A stretch of 64,000 nt of DNA from Stenotrophomonas maltophilia D457 (GCF_000284595.1 NC_017671.1:4559001-4623000); one strand, 5' to 3'; counted from the first letter of the stretch, positions 49,456 to 58,349 are shown. Notes: a model not told the origin generated them from the letters alone. Made by a program: numbers and translations.

Positions 49456-51130
49456 CAGCGAAAACCACCCTGCCGCTGGCATGCACACCGTGGCTGGAGG
49501 TGTAGCGGAAGGCCAGCACGTTGCGTGCGGCATCCCAGTCCAGCTGCAGGGTCAACTCGTCACCGGGGCGGGCCACGTGCTGGAATTTCACCGCATCCAT
49601 GCGCACGAACGCGCCCGGCATCACAAACGCCTGGCGGGCGAAGCGCACCGCCCAGTCCAGCTGCGCCACGCCGGGCAGGATTGCCGCCTGCGGGAAGTGG
49701 CCCTGGAACGGCCGCAGCGCCGGGTCCAGGGTCATGCGCAGGGTGGCGCTGGCGGCATCGCGGTGATCCCACGCCGGCACCGGCATCAACGGCTGGAACA
49801 GCGCCGCCAGCGCGGCCTGGGTCACCTTGCCCTGCGCATTGATCGGCAGCGCCTGCACCAGGCGCCAGCGACGCGGCCGGGTCACTGCGTCATGCGCATG
49901 CGCCAGGCGGGCGCCAAGGCGCTGGCCCAGCGCCCGCCGCGCAGCGTCGCCGCCCTCCAGCAGCGCCGGATCGGCCGGCACCACCACGGCGGCCAGCTGC
50001 TCGCGCTGCCCGGGCAGCACCAGCACGCGCGCGTCATCCACCTCGGCGTCTTCGCGCAGCGCGCGTTCCAGCGCATCCAGCGACACCCGGCGTTCCTCGA
50101 TCTTGACGATGCGGTCGGCCCGGCCCAGCAGGCGGAAGCGGCCGTCGGCCAGGGCTTCGACACGGTCCTGGGTGCGCCACCAACCGGGGGTGTCCAGGTG
50201 CGCCGAGGCCACCGCCAGGCAGCCATCGTCGATGCGCCTCTGCACGCCCGGCAGCGGCTGCCACGGCGGCAGGTCGATGTCCCAGCGGCGCCAGGCGATG
50301 CCGCCGGTCTCGCTGCTGCCATAGACCTCGGTCGGGGCCACGCCCAGCCACTGCCGCACCTGCCGCGCTGCGTCTTCCGGCAGCGGACCACCGGAGGAGA
50401 ACACCGCGCGCAGGCGGCCATGCAGGCTGGCCCAGTCGAGCTGCCCGGGCAGGCGCTTGAGGTGGGCCGGCGTCGCCACCAGCACCGTATCGGTACCGGC
50501 CAGCGCACCCACCAGGTCTTCGTGGAAGAACCGGCGCGGATGAATCAGACGGCCGGCGGCCAGCGGCCACAGCACGCGGAACAGCAGCCCGTAGATGTGC
50601 TGGTGGGACACCGTGCCATGGACCTGCACACCCTCCATCTGCGCACCGAACGCGGCCTGCAGCGCCTCCACCTCGCGCGCCAGCTGGTCCAGGCGCTTGC
50701 CGATCGCACTGGGCTGGCCGGTGCTGCCGGAGGTGAACACGCACAGCTCGCAGGCGCGCTCGTCCAGCGCCTGCAGCTCATCGTCCAGCGCGGCGTCCAG
50801 CGCCACCAGCGAGCGGTAGTCGGCGGACACGTCGCCTGCGAAGCCGCTCACCTGCGGCTGCAGCGCCTGCAGCGTGGCTGGCAGGTTGTCGGCGGCCAGG
50901 AACACCCGCTTGCCGGCATGCCAGGCACCGAACAGCGCGGCGGCAAAGGCCACGGCATCATCGAAGTACAGGGCCCAGTCGCGGCCTTCGGCGGCCGCAA
51001 AGGCGGCGCGCCAGGCCAGTACGCGCTGGCGGAAGCCGGCATGGTCGATCACCTCGCCGTCGCACAGGCCGACGCTGCGCTGCGGCCGTGCCTCCAGCAG
51101 CAGCCGGTCCAGGGCAATCCACTCAGCCAT
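49445..51130 (-). CDS. AMP-ligase fused to ApeI-type dehydratase
   Basis: Encodes 561 residues. The N-terminal about 430 residues are an adenylating enzyme (TSGSTGQPSAIGK 133-145; YGSSETGGIAWR; RADRIVKIEERRVSL). This would load an aryl acid onto ACP. The C-terminal about 120 residues are a hotdog dehydratase (LRPFQGHFPQAAILPGVAQL, then HVARPGDELTLQLDW) like ApeI. In reference clusters apeH and apeI are two genes; here they are one. Overlaps the COG4648 gene by 8 and the GT gene by 11 bases. Confidence 0.9.
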   Translation of the reverse strand: MAEWIALDRLLLEARPQRSVGLCDGEVIDHAGFRQRVLAWRAAFAAAEGRDWALYFDDAVAFAAALFGAWHAGKRVFLAADNLPATLQALQPQVSGFAGDVSADYRSLVALDAALDDELQALDERACELCVFTSGSTGQPSAIGKRLDQLAREVEALQAAFGAQMEGVQVHGTVSHQHIYGLLFRVLWPLAAGRLIHPRRFFHEDLVGALAGTDTVLVATPAHLKRLPGQLDWASLHGRLRAVFSSGGPLPEDAARQVRQWLGVAPTEVYGSSETGGIAWRRWDIDLPPWQPLPGVQRRIDDGCLAVASAHLDTPGWWRTQDRVEALADGRFRLLGRADRIVKIEERRVSLDALERALREDAEVDDARVLVLPGQREQLAAVVVPADPALLEGGDAARRALGQRLGARLAHAHDAVTRPRRWRLVQALPINAQGKVTQAALAALFQPLMPVPAWDHRDAASATLRMTLDPALRPFQGHFPQAAILPGVAQLDWAVRFARQAFVMPGAFVRMDAVKFQHVARPGDELTLQLDWDAARNVLAFRYTSSHGVHASGRVVFADAD

Positions 51131-51674
51131 GCGCGTGCGCCGCCTTCACCTGCCGCCGCACCAGCCACTCCCCTGCGAACAACACGCCCATCATCACGTA
51201 CGCCAACAATCCGTTGTAGAGCATCCAGACCCGGTCCGACGCGTACAGCGCGGTCAGCAGGGCCAGGCTGCCGTTGAGAACGAAGAAGCCGCACCACACC
51301 TGGGTGACGCGGCGGGTATAGGCCACCGCGAACGGCGGCAGGTCCGGCTCCTGCAGCCGCGCCAGGCGCTCCACCAGCGGCGGCCCGAAGCGCAGGCTGG
51401 TGCCGAACACCGCCAGCATCACCACGTTGACCAGCGCCGGGTACAGCTTCAGCGGCAGGGCCTGGTTGAGCACGGTGGCCAGCACCGCCAGCAGGCCGGT
51501 GCCAGCGGCGGCGGCCCACCACAGCGGCTGTCGCGTGCTCAGTGCACGCAGCAGGGCCAGGGTGAACAGCAGCAGCGACAACCAGCGCGGCTCGAAACGG
51601 CCCATCGCCAGGTACACCAGCAGCGGGTAGGCAAGCGAAATCCCTGCCACCACGACGGTACGTGCGCGAGCCAT
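51123..51674 (-). CDS. COG4648 membrane protein (ApeG-like)
   Basis: Encodes 183 residues with five or six membrane segments (VVVAGISLAYPLLVYLAMG, LLLFTLALLRALS, AAAAGTGLLAVLATVLN, VNVVMLAVFGTSL, LNGSLALLTALYASD, GLLAYVMMGVLFAGEWLV). It recurs in aryl polyene clusters (ApeG) as an inner-membrane protein of unknown role. Confidence 0.86.
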   Translation of the reverse strand: MARARTVVVAGISLAYPLLVYLAMGRFEPRWLSLLLFTLALLRALSTRQPLWWAAAAGTGLLAVLATVLNQALPLKLYPALVNVVMLAVFGTSLRFGPPLVERLARLQEPDLPPFAVAYTRRVTQVWCGFFVLNGSLALLTALYASDRVWMLYNGLLAYVMMGVLFAGEWLVRRQVKAAHAHG

Positions 51675-51696
51675 GGCGACGCCGCCGGCGCTGCGG

Positions 51697-51954
51697 TCAG
51701 GCGGCTGCCTGGTCCGGCAGCAGTCCATGCACGACATCGACGATGTCCTGCACGGTGCGCACGGCCTTGAACGCTTCCGGCTGCAGATTGCGGCCGAGCA
51801 GCGGCTTGAGCTGCACGATCAAGTCGACCGCATCGATGCTGTCGATGTCCAGGTCGTCGTACAGGCGGGCCTCGGGGGTGATCCGGGCGGTTTCGATCTC
51901 GAAGCTGTCGGTCAGGATGCTGACGATGCGTTCGAACAGTTCATTCTTGGTCAT
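51697..51954 (-). CDS. Acyl carrier protein (second)
   Basis: Encodes 85 residues. The phosphopantetheine Ser is in DLDIDSIDAVDLIVQL. Acidic helix-rich ACP, matching ApeF/ApeE. Works with the KS/CLF and dehydratases above. Sits 17 bases after the first ACP gene. Confidence 0.94.
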   Translation of the reverse strand: MTKNELFERIVSILTDSFEIETARITPEARLYDDLDIDSIDAVDLIVQLKPLLGRNLQPEAFKAVRTVQDIVDVVHGLLPDQAAA

Positions 51955-51971
51955 GGCAATTCCTGGCGCCG

Positions 51972-52229
51972 TTACGACTGGCGGGCGGCGACGAACTCGC
52001 CGAGCGCGCGCACGCTGGAGAAATGGCGACGGGTTTCTTCCGAATCGGCCGAGAGGCTGACACCGTACTTCTTCTGCAGCGCCAGGCCCAGTTCCAGCGC
52101 GTCGATCGAATCCAGGCCGAGGCCCTCGACGAACAGCGGCGCGGTCGGATCGATGTCCTCCGGCGTGATGTCCTCCAGCGAAAGGGAGGAAATGATCAAT
52201 TCCTTGATCTCGTGCTCAAGTGCTTGCAC
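51972..52229 (-). CDS. Acyl carrier protein (first)
   Basis: Encodes 85 residues from a GTG at 52229, preceded by GGAG at 8-base spacing; in-frame longer starts lack this. Ser attachment site in GLGLDSIDALELGLAL. Two different ACPs in tandem are normal for aryl polyene systems: one often carries the starter, the other the growing chain. Overlaps the acyltransferase gene by 14 bases. Confidence 0.92.
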   Translation of the reverse strand: MQALEHEIKELIISSLSLEDITPEDIDPTAPLFVEGLGLDSIDALELGLALQKKYGVSLSADSEETRRHFSSVRALGEFVAARQS

Positions 52230-53013
52230 GGGGCGGATCTCCAGACAGGTCGAAATAACGAGAAAGGTGCTCGGTGACGCGGCGTGCTGCCAAGGCATCC
52301 CCCCTTGGCGAGTCGTCATCGGCCAGGAAGGGCGCGATCGGGATATCTTCGCCGATCTGCAGCCGAACGTGAAAGCGACGTGAGGGGACACGATACCACT
52401 TCTGTCCCTTGGTCAACGTGGGCGGGGTGCAGGTGATCCGTACCGGGGTGATGTCCAGCCGGCCGCGGACGGCGATGTTGGCGGCCCCGCGCTGCAGCCG
52501 CGGCGGTTGGCCCGGCACGCTGCGGGTGCCCTCCGGGAAGATCACCAGGGTACCGCCGGCATGCACCGCCGCTACGCAGTCGTCGACCAGGCCGGCCCCG
52601 TCATCGTTGGCGATGTAGCCGGCCGCCCGCACCGGGCCGCGCATGAACGGGTTGCAGGCCACGGCCCGCTTCACCACGCAATCGGCGTTGGGCAGCAGCG
52701 AAATCAGGCAGACCACGTCGATCAGGGTCGGGTGATTGGCCAGAACCAGCAAACCGTCGCGCTGCAGGCGTTCCCCGCCCTCGATCTGGTAGGTCATCAC
52801 CCCCAGCGCACGCATCAGGCGCAGGTGGCTGGCAAAGGCGACCTGGACCACGCGGCGGGCCCGGCGGCGGCGGACCACCGGGTCGCGCATCAGCAGCAAC
52901 ACCGGCATCACCAGCACGCCCAGCAGCAGGCCGCCCACGCCAAATGCGGCGAAGCTCAGGCCGGTGCCGAACACCCGCCAGGCATGATCGAGGCGGCGCA
53001 GCGCCTCAGCCAC
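52216..53013 (-). CDS. 1-acylglycerol-3-phosphate-type acyltransferase (ApeD-like)
   Basis: Encodes 265 residues from a GTG at 53013. N-terminal membrane segment FAAFGVGGLLLGVLVMPVLLLM. LPLAT motifs: block I LVLANHPTLIDV (His-X4-Asp), block III VIFPEGTRS. It would acylate a lipid head or place the polyene in the membrane. Overlaps the chain-length factor by 8 bases. Confidence 0.88.
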   Translation of the reverse strand: MAEALRRLDHAWRVFGTGLSFAAFGVGGLLLGVLVMPVLLLMRDPVVRRRRARRVVQVAFASHLRLMRALGVMTYQIEGGERLQRDGLLVLANHPTLIDVVCLISLLPNADCVVKRAVACNPFMRGPVRAAGYIANDDGAGLVDDCVAAVHAGGTLVIFPEGTRSVPGQPPRLQRGAANIAVRGRLDITPVRITCTPPTLTKGQKWYRVPSRRFHVRLQIGEDIPIAPFLADDDSPRGDALAARRVTEHLSRYFDLSGDPPRAST

Positions 53014-53749
53014 GGCGTCCCCAGCGCCAGCGCTGGCCCTGGGCCACGTGCTCCAGCGCCGGCGCGCCAGACAGCAGGAAGCGGTGCAGGTCCAGCGCGT
53101 GCGGCAGCGTGCCCGGGGCGGTGGCGGTGGCCTCCGGCGCCGCCTCCCATTGCAGCGAGAGCGTCGGCTGGCCCGCTGTCGGCGCGGTCAAACGCCAGCA
53201 CCAGGCAAAGAACGGGTCGGGTTCGTCGGCAAACGTCGCGTAAATTTCAGGAAGCGGCGACTCATAGACCACCACCCGCACTTCGCGGGCACCATCGGCC
53301 AGCAGCCCGGCGGCCTCCAGGCAGGCGGTCTCGACCGTGGCCTGGCCGGCGGCCAGCGCCAGGTAGTTGCCGCGGTGGCCGCGGGCGATCGAGTACAGCG
53401 CCGCGATCGCGTTGTGCACCGACAGGCCGAACCCGGTGGGGGACAGGGGCTGATCGCTGGCCAGCGCCCCCAGCAGGTCCATCGAACGGGCCACGTCGCC
53501 GTGGCGGCTGGCGAACACCAGCGGCACCTGGCTGTCAGCGCCCTGCCCGTCCTCGCACCAGCAGGCAGCCTGGATCGCCATCCGGCCCAGCCGCTCGATG
53601 CGGCGGCGCTGCATCGCCGGGATCTCGGCCAACGCCGGCGTGTCTTCGCCCTGCGGCGGATACGGCGCATCGGCCCAGCCCAGCCACTGGCTACGCTCGC
53701 TCAGGCCGGGCGCCCAGGCGGCCCAGTCGACGATGGAGAATTCGATCAT
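53006..53749 (-). CDS. Ketosynthase-like chain length factor (ApeC-like)
   Basis: Encodes 247 residues. It is related to the N-terminal half of beta-ketoacyl synthases but lacks the active Cys. The matching position reads ALAAGQATVETA, with Gln136 as in type II PKS chain length factors. It should dimerise with the ApeO-like KS (39782-40966) and set polyene length. It is the first gene of the whole 16.4-kb operon. No firm promoter is seen upstream (53750-53960). Confidence 0.86.
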   Translation of the reverse strand: MIEFSIVDWAAWAPGLSERSQWLGWADAPYPPQGEDTPALAEIPAMQRRRIERLGRMAIQAACWCEDGQGADSQVPLVFASRHGDVARSMDLLGALASDQPLSPTGFGLSVHNAIAALYSIARGHRGNYLALAAGQATVETACLEAAGLLADGAREVRVVVYESPLPEIYATFADEPDPFFAWCWRLTAPTAGQPTLSLQWEAAPEATATAPGTLPHALDLHRFLLSGAPALEHVAQGQRWRWGRRG

Positions 53750-53930
53750 TTAGCGATGGTGCTTCAACGGGAGAACGATAGGCACGAGCCATTACGGCGA
53801 CGCGCGGCGGCCCCCCAATTCCTGCAGCCGTGCGTCCGTCCAGGACGTCGCCGGCTGCCCCCCTGGCCGCCGGAAAGGAGCGCACGCTAGCACGTCCTGC
53901 GCGGGGTGTGCAGGTTTCACATTCCCCAAC

Positions 53931-53957
53931 GCGGGGGCCGGCACCGGCCGGCCCCGC
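53931..53957 (-). terminator. GC hairpin after cydB
   Basis: GCGGGG...CCCCGC outer and GGCC..GGCC inner pairing make a stable hairpin just downstream of the cydB stop on the minus strand; probable terminator. Confidence 0.6.
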
Positions 53958-53967
53958 ATTCAAACGA

Positions 53968-54981
53968 TCAGTGGTAACCGGTGTCGGCGTGCACCTTGCC
54001 GCGGAACACCCGGTACGACCACGCCGTGTAGCCGAGGATGACCGGCAGCAGAATGACCAGCCCGACCAGGGTGAAGCCCAGCGAGGAGGCCGGCGCGGCG
54101 GCCTGCCACAGGGTCATCGACGGCGGCAGCAGGTAGGGCCACATGCCCAGCACCAGGCCAAGGAAGCCGAGCACGAACAGGGCCAGGCTGAGCAGGAACG
54201 GCGGCAGGTCGCGGCGCGGATGGGTCGCGCTGCGCCACAGCGCGGCCGCCACCGCCAGGGTCAGCAGCGGGACCGGCGACAGCCACCAGAAGTTGCCGTC
54301 GCTGAACCAGCGGTCCATCAACCGCGAATCGAGGAACGGCAGCCAGCTGCTCACCAGGCCCATCGCCGCGATCACCGCCACCACCAGCGGGCGGGTCATC
54401 TGCCGCGCCAGCGCCTGCACGCGCCCTTCCGTCTTCAGGATCAGCCAGGTGCTGCCCAGCAGCGCATAGCCGGCCACCAGCGCGGCACCGGTCAGCATCG
54501 CAAACGGGCTGAACCAGGCGAACGCGCCGCCCTGGTAGGCACCGTCCACCAGCGGGATGCCCTGCACCAGCGTGCCCAGGATCACGCCCTGGGCAAAGGT
54601 GGCCAGCAGCGAGCCCAGGCCGAACCCCACGCTCCACAGGCGGCGCGAACGATGTGCCTTGAAGCGGAACTCGAACGCCACGCCGCGGAACACCAGCGCC
54701 ACCACCAGCAGCAGCACCGGCAGGTACAGCGCCGACAACAGCACCGCATAGGCTTTCGGGAACGCCGCCAGCAGCCCGGCGCCGCCCAGTACCAGCCAGG
54801 TCTCGTTGCCGTCCCAGATCGGCGCGGCGGTGTTCATCATCAGGTCCAGCTGCTCCTCGTCCTCGGCGAACGGGGCCAGGATGCCGATGCCGAGCACGAA
54901 GCCGTCCAGCACCACGTACATCAGCACGCCGAAGCCGATCACCGCCAACCACGCCACCGGCAGCCAGGTCATCAGGTCCAT
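53968..54981 (-). CDS. cydB: Cytochrome bd-type ubiquinol oxidase subunit II
   Basis: Encodes 337 residues with about eight membrane segments. Family features: FGVLMYVVLDGFVLGIG, AAPIWDGNETWLVLGGAG, and GRVSSW-like C-terminal bundle. With subunit I it forms a quinol oxidase of the bd family that reduces O2 at low oxygen and without proton pumping. One base separates it from the cydA stop. Confidence 0.95.
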   Translation of the reverse strand: MDLMTWLPVAWLAVIGFGVLMYVVLDGFVLGIGILAPFAEDEEQLDLMMNTAAPIWDGNETWLVLGGAGLLAAFPKAYAVLLSALYLPVLLLVVALVFRGVAFEFRFKAHRSRRLWSVGFGLGSLLATFAQGVILGTLVQGIPLVDGAYQGGAFAWFSPFAMLTGAALVAGYALLGSTWLILKTEGRVQALARQMTRPLVVAVIAAMGLVSSWLPFLDSRLMDRWFSDGNFWWLSPVPLLTLAVAAALWRSATHPRRDLPPFLLSLALFVLGFLGLVLGMWPYLLPPSMTLWQAAAPASSLGFTLVGLVILLPVILGYTAWSYRVFRGKVHADTGYH

Positions 54982-54982
54982 G

Positions 54983-56380
54983 TCAGCGCTCCTCCAGCGG
55001 TTCGTCGGCCGCCGACAGCGGGCGTGCCGGCGTATGGCTGCCATGGTCCAGCGACGGCCCCTCGGCGTACGGCTGCGGCCCGTGGCGCAGGATCTTCACC
55101 AGGTACCAGATACCCCAGCCGAACACGAAGGCATAGCCAACCACATAGACGCCCAGCGACAGCGCGGTCATCCACGCACTCTGCGGGCCCACCGCATCAG
55201 CGGTGCGCAGTACGCCATACACCACCCACGGCTGGCGCCCCATCTCGGTAACGAACCAACCCGACAGCAGCGCGATGAAACCGCTGGGCAGCATCCAGTT
55301 CCAGCCGCGCAGCAGCCACGGCGAATCCAGCAGCTTGTTCCGCCACAGCTGGAAGGCCGACACCCAGGCCAGCAGCAGCATCAGCGTGCCCAGCCCGACC
55401 ATGATGCGGAAGGCGAAGAACACCGGCGTCACCGGCGGCCGTTCGCTGGCGGGTACCGAGGTCAGCGGGTCGAAGGTGCCGTCCAGGCTGTGGGTGAGGA
55501 TCACGCTGCCCAGCTTCGGGATGGCCACTTCGAAATCGTTGCGCTCTTCCTTCTCGTTCGGCAGCGCGAACACCACCAGCGGCACGCCCTCGCCTTCCTC
55601 GGTTTCATGCCAGTGCGCTTCCATCGCCGCGATCTTCATCGGCTGGTGCTTGAGCGTGTTCAGGCCATGCATGTCGCCGACGAAGATCTGCACCGGCACG
55701 GTCAGTGCGGCGAACGCCACCGCCGCGATCAGCATGCGCCGGCCCGCTTCCACGTGCGTGCCCCTGCGCAGGTACCACGCACCGACGCCACCAATCACGA
55801 AACAGGTGGTGATGAACGAGCCCAGCGCCATGTGCGCCAGGCGGTACGGGAACGAGGGGTTGAACACCACCTGCCACCAGTCCACCGGATGCACGATGCC
55901 GTTGACCATCTCGTAGCCGGCAGGCGTATGCAGCCAGCTGTTGGACGACAGGATCCAGAACGTGGAGAACAACGTGCCCAGCGCCACCATGCAGGTGGAC
56001 AGGAAATGCAGGCGCGGCGAGACCCGGCCCCAGCCGAACATCATCACGCCGAGGAAGCTGGCTTCCAGGAAGAACGCGGTCAGCACCTCGTAGGTCAGCA
56101 GCGGGCCGATGACCGTACCGGCCACCTCGCTCAGCCGCGGCCAGTTGGTGCCGAACTGGAAGGCCATGACGATGCCGCTGACCACGCCCATGCCGAACGA
56201 CACCGCGAAGATCTTCTGCCAGAAGAAATACAGCTCGCGCCACACGGGCAACTTCGTGCGCAGCCAGCGCCATTCGATGAAGGCCAGCCAGCTGGCCGTG
56301 CCGATGGTGAAGGCCGGGAACAGCACGTGGAAACTGATGACGAATCCGAACTGGATCCGGGACAACAACAACGCGTCCAA
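54983..56380 (-). CDS. cydA: Cytochrome bd-type ubiquinol oxidase subunit I, cyanide-insensitive (CioA) type
   Basis: Encodes 465 residues. Haem ligand regions are LLLSRIQFGFVISFHVLFPA (His) and EVLTAFFLEASFLGVMMFGW. The Q-loop between helices VI and VII is short, as in cyanide-insensitive CioA-type enzymes. The start is TTG at 56380, supported by AGGAGG 6 bases upstream; no ATG/GTG in frame fits better. Runs with cydB as one operon. Confidence 0.93.
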   Translation of the reverse strand: MDALLLSRIQFGFVISFHVLFPAFTIGTASWLAFIEWRWLRTKLPVWRELYFFWQKIFAVSFGMGVVSGIVMAFQFGTNWPRLSEVAGTVIGPLLTYEVLTAFFLEASFLGVMMFGWGRVSPRLHFLSTCMVALGTLFSTFWILSSNSWLHTPAGYEMVNGIVHPVDWWQVVFNPSFPYRLAHMALGSFITTCFVIGGVGAWYLRRGTHVEAGRRMLIAAVAFAALTVPVQIFVGDMHGLNTLKHQPMKIAAMEAHWHETEEGEGVPLVVFALPNEKEERNDFEVAIPKLGSVILTHSLDGTFDPLTSVPASERPPVTPVFFAFRIMVGLGTLMLLLAWVSAFQLWRNKLLDSPWLLRGWNWMLPSGFIALLSGWFVTEMGRQPWVVYGVLRTADAVGPQSAWMTALSLGVYVVGYAFVFGWGIWYLVKILRHGPQPYAEGPSLDHGSHTPARPLSAADEPLEER

Positions 56381-56497
56381 GGGACGCCTCCTGCCTGCGA
56401 CCGGTGGGATACCGGACCACTTTAGGAGGATTTCGTTAAGGTGGGATGCGACCGGGTGACGCGCTGCTTCACTTTGTCGCAGGGGTCAACCGTTCTG

Positions 56498-56556
56498 GTA
56501 GCTGCCAGCCTTGGTTGGCACACACGCCCAAACGCCGACCCAGGTCGGCATCTACC
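56498..56556. repeat. Inverted pair of GTAG palindromes, variant core
   Basis: GTAGCTGCCAGCC..GGTTGGCA and GCCGACC..GGTCGGCATCTAC face each other in the 213-base gap before the 56594 gene. Confidence 0.7.
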
Positions 56557-56593
56557 AACGGCGACTGGAACGGCCCACCGCCCGGAGGGCGCC

Positions 56594-56809
56594 TCAGAGC
56601 CAGAAATACCAGGCCGCTGCAGCCAGCAGCGCGCCAAACAACAGCACCTGCACCACCACATAGCCCACGCCACCGTCGCGCGACTCAGCGGCAATGCGCT
56701 TCTGCAGCGCCTCGCTCACATCCGGCGTTGCTTCCTGCTGCGCCTGCTCGCGCAACGCCTGTGCCAGCACGCGCGCTTCCGCATCGCGAGGATCGGTGGG
56801 TGGGTTCAC
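56594..56809 (-). CDS. Small single-span protein linked to ECF sigma factor
   Basis: Encodes 71 residues from a GTG that overlaps the sigma stop (GTGA). A soluble N-terminal half (about 45 residues) precedes one membrane helix near the C-terminus (VVVQVLLFGALLAAAAWYFW). Position and topology suggest an anti-sigma-like inhibitor or sensor for the upstream sigma factor. No zinc-binding (HxxxCxxC) motif is seen, so it is not a classical ZAS anti-sigma. Confidence 0.65.
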   Translation of the reverse strand: MNPPTDPRDAEARVLAQALREQAQQEATPDVSEALQKRIAAESRDGGVGYVVVQVLLFGALLAAAAWYFWL

Positions 56810-57459
56810 AGCAGCTCTCCGGCAGTGGCATGCCGCGTCAGTTCCTGCTTCAGGACCTGGCGCGCGCGGTGCAGGTGGCTCTTGATGGTACCGCGTGCCA
56901 GTCCGGTCACCTGCTCGATCTCGGCCAGATCGAAATCCTCCAGGTAATGCAGGCCGACGATCAGGCGCTGCGGCGCGCTCAGCCGTTCCAGTGCCGCGCC
57001 GAGCTGGCGCCCGGCCTGCAGCGCCTCGCTCAACTCGGCGGGCCCGGGGCCTTCATCGCCGATCCCCAGTTCCTCCGGCACCTCCACCGCCACCATCCAT
57101 TGCGCCTCCAGCCGCCGCCGGCGCAGGTGCTGTAGTGCAGTGGTGTAGGCCACCCGCGAAACCCAGGTACGCAACGAAGATTCAAAGCGGAACCGGTGCA
57201 GCTGGCGGAACACGGCCAGGAAGGTTTCCTGCAGCAGGTCAGCCACCTGGTCGCGGTCGCCCACCATGCGTCCGATCACATGCGCGCAGGTGCGCTGGTG
57301 GGCTTCAACCAGTTGCGCGAAGGCCGACTGCGAGCCATCGATGATGGCCCGCACCAGGGCCTGGTCCGCGTCCAGCGCTTTGGCGGGCGCCGCCGTCGCC
57401 GCCGTATCCTCGCGGCGACGGCCCCGCAGTGCCGACAGCGCTTCGCCGAGCAGGCTCAT
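56806..57459 (-). CDS. ECF-type RNA polymerase sigma factor
   Basis: Encodes 217 residues. Region 2 is FAQLVEAHQ, DLLQETFLAVFRQLHRF and SSLRTWVSRVAYTTALQHLRRRR. Region 4 is AALERLSAPQRLIVGLHYLE, with EIEQVTGLARGTIKSHLHRAR as the helix-turn-helix. ATG 57459 begins MSLLGEALSALRG; a basic/Ala-rich tail precedes region 2. Followed by the small membrane protein above. The signal it answers is unknown. Confidence 0.92.
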   Translation of the reverse strand: MSLLGEALSALRGRRREDTAATAAPAKALDADQALVRAIIDGSQSAFAQLVEAHQRTCAHVIGRMVGDRDQVADLLQETFLAVFRQLHRFRFESSLRTWVSRVAYTTALQHLRRRRLEAQWMVAVEVPEELGIGDEGPGPAELSEALQAGRQLGAALERLSAPQRLIVGLHYLEDFDLAEIEQVTGLARGTIKSHLHRARQVLKQELTRHATAGELL

Positions 57460-57496
57460 GCGCGGGGCGCCCCCTGTGCCCGTGGCATGCGCCGGC

Positions 57497-57826
57497 TCAG
57501 CCCTTGCGTGCGGCAGGACGGGTGAAGTGCCAGGCCAGCAGCTGGCCCAGGCCGGCACTGCCGACCAGCGCGGCAGCGGCACCGAAGGTCAGGTCACGCG
57601 CACCGATGGCCTCCAGCAGGGCCATGGCCAGGGCCAGGCAGACCAGGCTGATGCCCCAGCGCAACGCCCCCTGGCGGCGCCGCTCTTCTTCCAGCACGGC
57701 CAGCGAGCGGATCACTTCCTCCGGCACGTGCGGGGCCACCAGCTTGCTGCGCGCGCGCGCATCGGCAATGGCATGGATCGCGTAGGCGATGCAGATGAAG
57801 AGGGTGATCGGGATCAGTTCCTGCAT
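57497..57826 (-). CDS. Small membrane protein, sigma-linked
   Basis: Encodes 109 residues. N-terminal membrane segment (LIPITLFICIAYAIHAIA), a soluble charged middle (VIRSLAVLEEERRRQGAL), then one or two C-terminal segments (GISLVCLALAMALLEAIGA, AAALVGSAGLGQLLAW). Similar proteins (possibly the DUF6249 group) lie next to sigma factors in xanthomonads. It is upstream of the sigma gene with 37 bases between, so part of the same operon. GGAGC precedes the ATG. Confidence 0.72.
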   Translation of the reverse strand: MQELIPITLFICIAYAIHAIADARARSKLVAPHVPEEVIRSLAVLEEERRRQGALRWGISLVCLALAMALLEAIGARDLTFGAAAALVGSAGLGQLLAWHFTRPAARKG

Positions 57827-57896
57827 GGTCGGGCTCCTGTTCGATGGATGATGCGGGTTCAGGAGAATGGATGCGCGACCACGGCAACCGGTTGCA

Positions 57897-58349
57897 CTAG
57901 CTGCCTGCCACCTCGTCGCTGGCGCCGGGCGTGTCCGCCGGGTCCGGGAAATAGGTCTCCACCTGGAAACCCAGCTGCAGGTCCGCCAACAGTCGCAGCA
58001 ACTGCTGATCCAGCACAAAACCCGCCCATGCGGTCTTTCCAAAGATGCCGACACGCACGCCGATCGAAGCCCCCTCCTGCAGCAGTTCCCCGATCACATC
58101 GGCGCGTGCCCGCAGGAGATCGACCAACGCCGGCCAGGCATCCATCAGCCAGCCGTCCTTGCCCCTCTCCAGTACGAACACCACGCGGGTCTCCGCATGC
58201 CCGCTGATCAGGCTGCCGTCGCGATCCCGGTATCCGGTTCCGACGTCTCGGGAAAACGCCGGTTCCAGATCCAACCGGGCGGCAATCCCGGCGCCGGCCT
58301 CTGTTGGGTGCTGCACGCGCAGCGAGATCCTGTAGTCGTAGCAGTACAT
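57897..58349 (-). CDS. DUF4279-like protein
   Basis: Encodes 150 residues. N-terminal YCYDYRISLRVQH and the acidic C-terminal half fit DUF4279, a small-protein family of unknown role, some of whose members sit beside toxin loci as putative immunity proteins. No toxin partner is visible here. Predicted cytoplasmic. Monocistronic. Confidence 0.6.
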   Translation of the reverse strand: MYCYDYRISLRVQHPTEAGAGIAARLDLEPAFSRDVGTGYRDRDGSLISGHAETRVVFVLERGKDGWLMDAWPALVDLLRARADVIGELLQEGASIGVRVGIFGKTAWAGFVLDQQLLRLLADLQLGFQVETYFPDPADTPGASDEVAGS

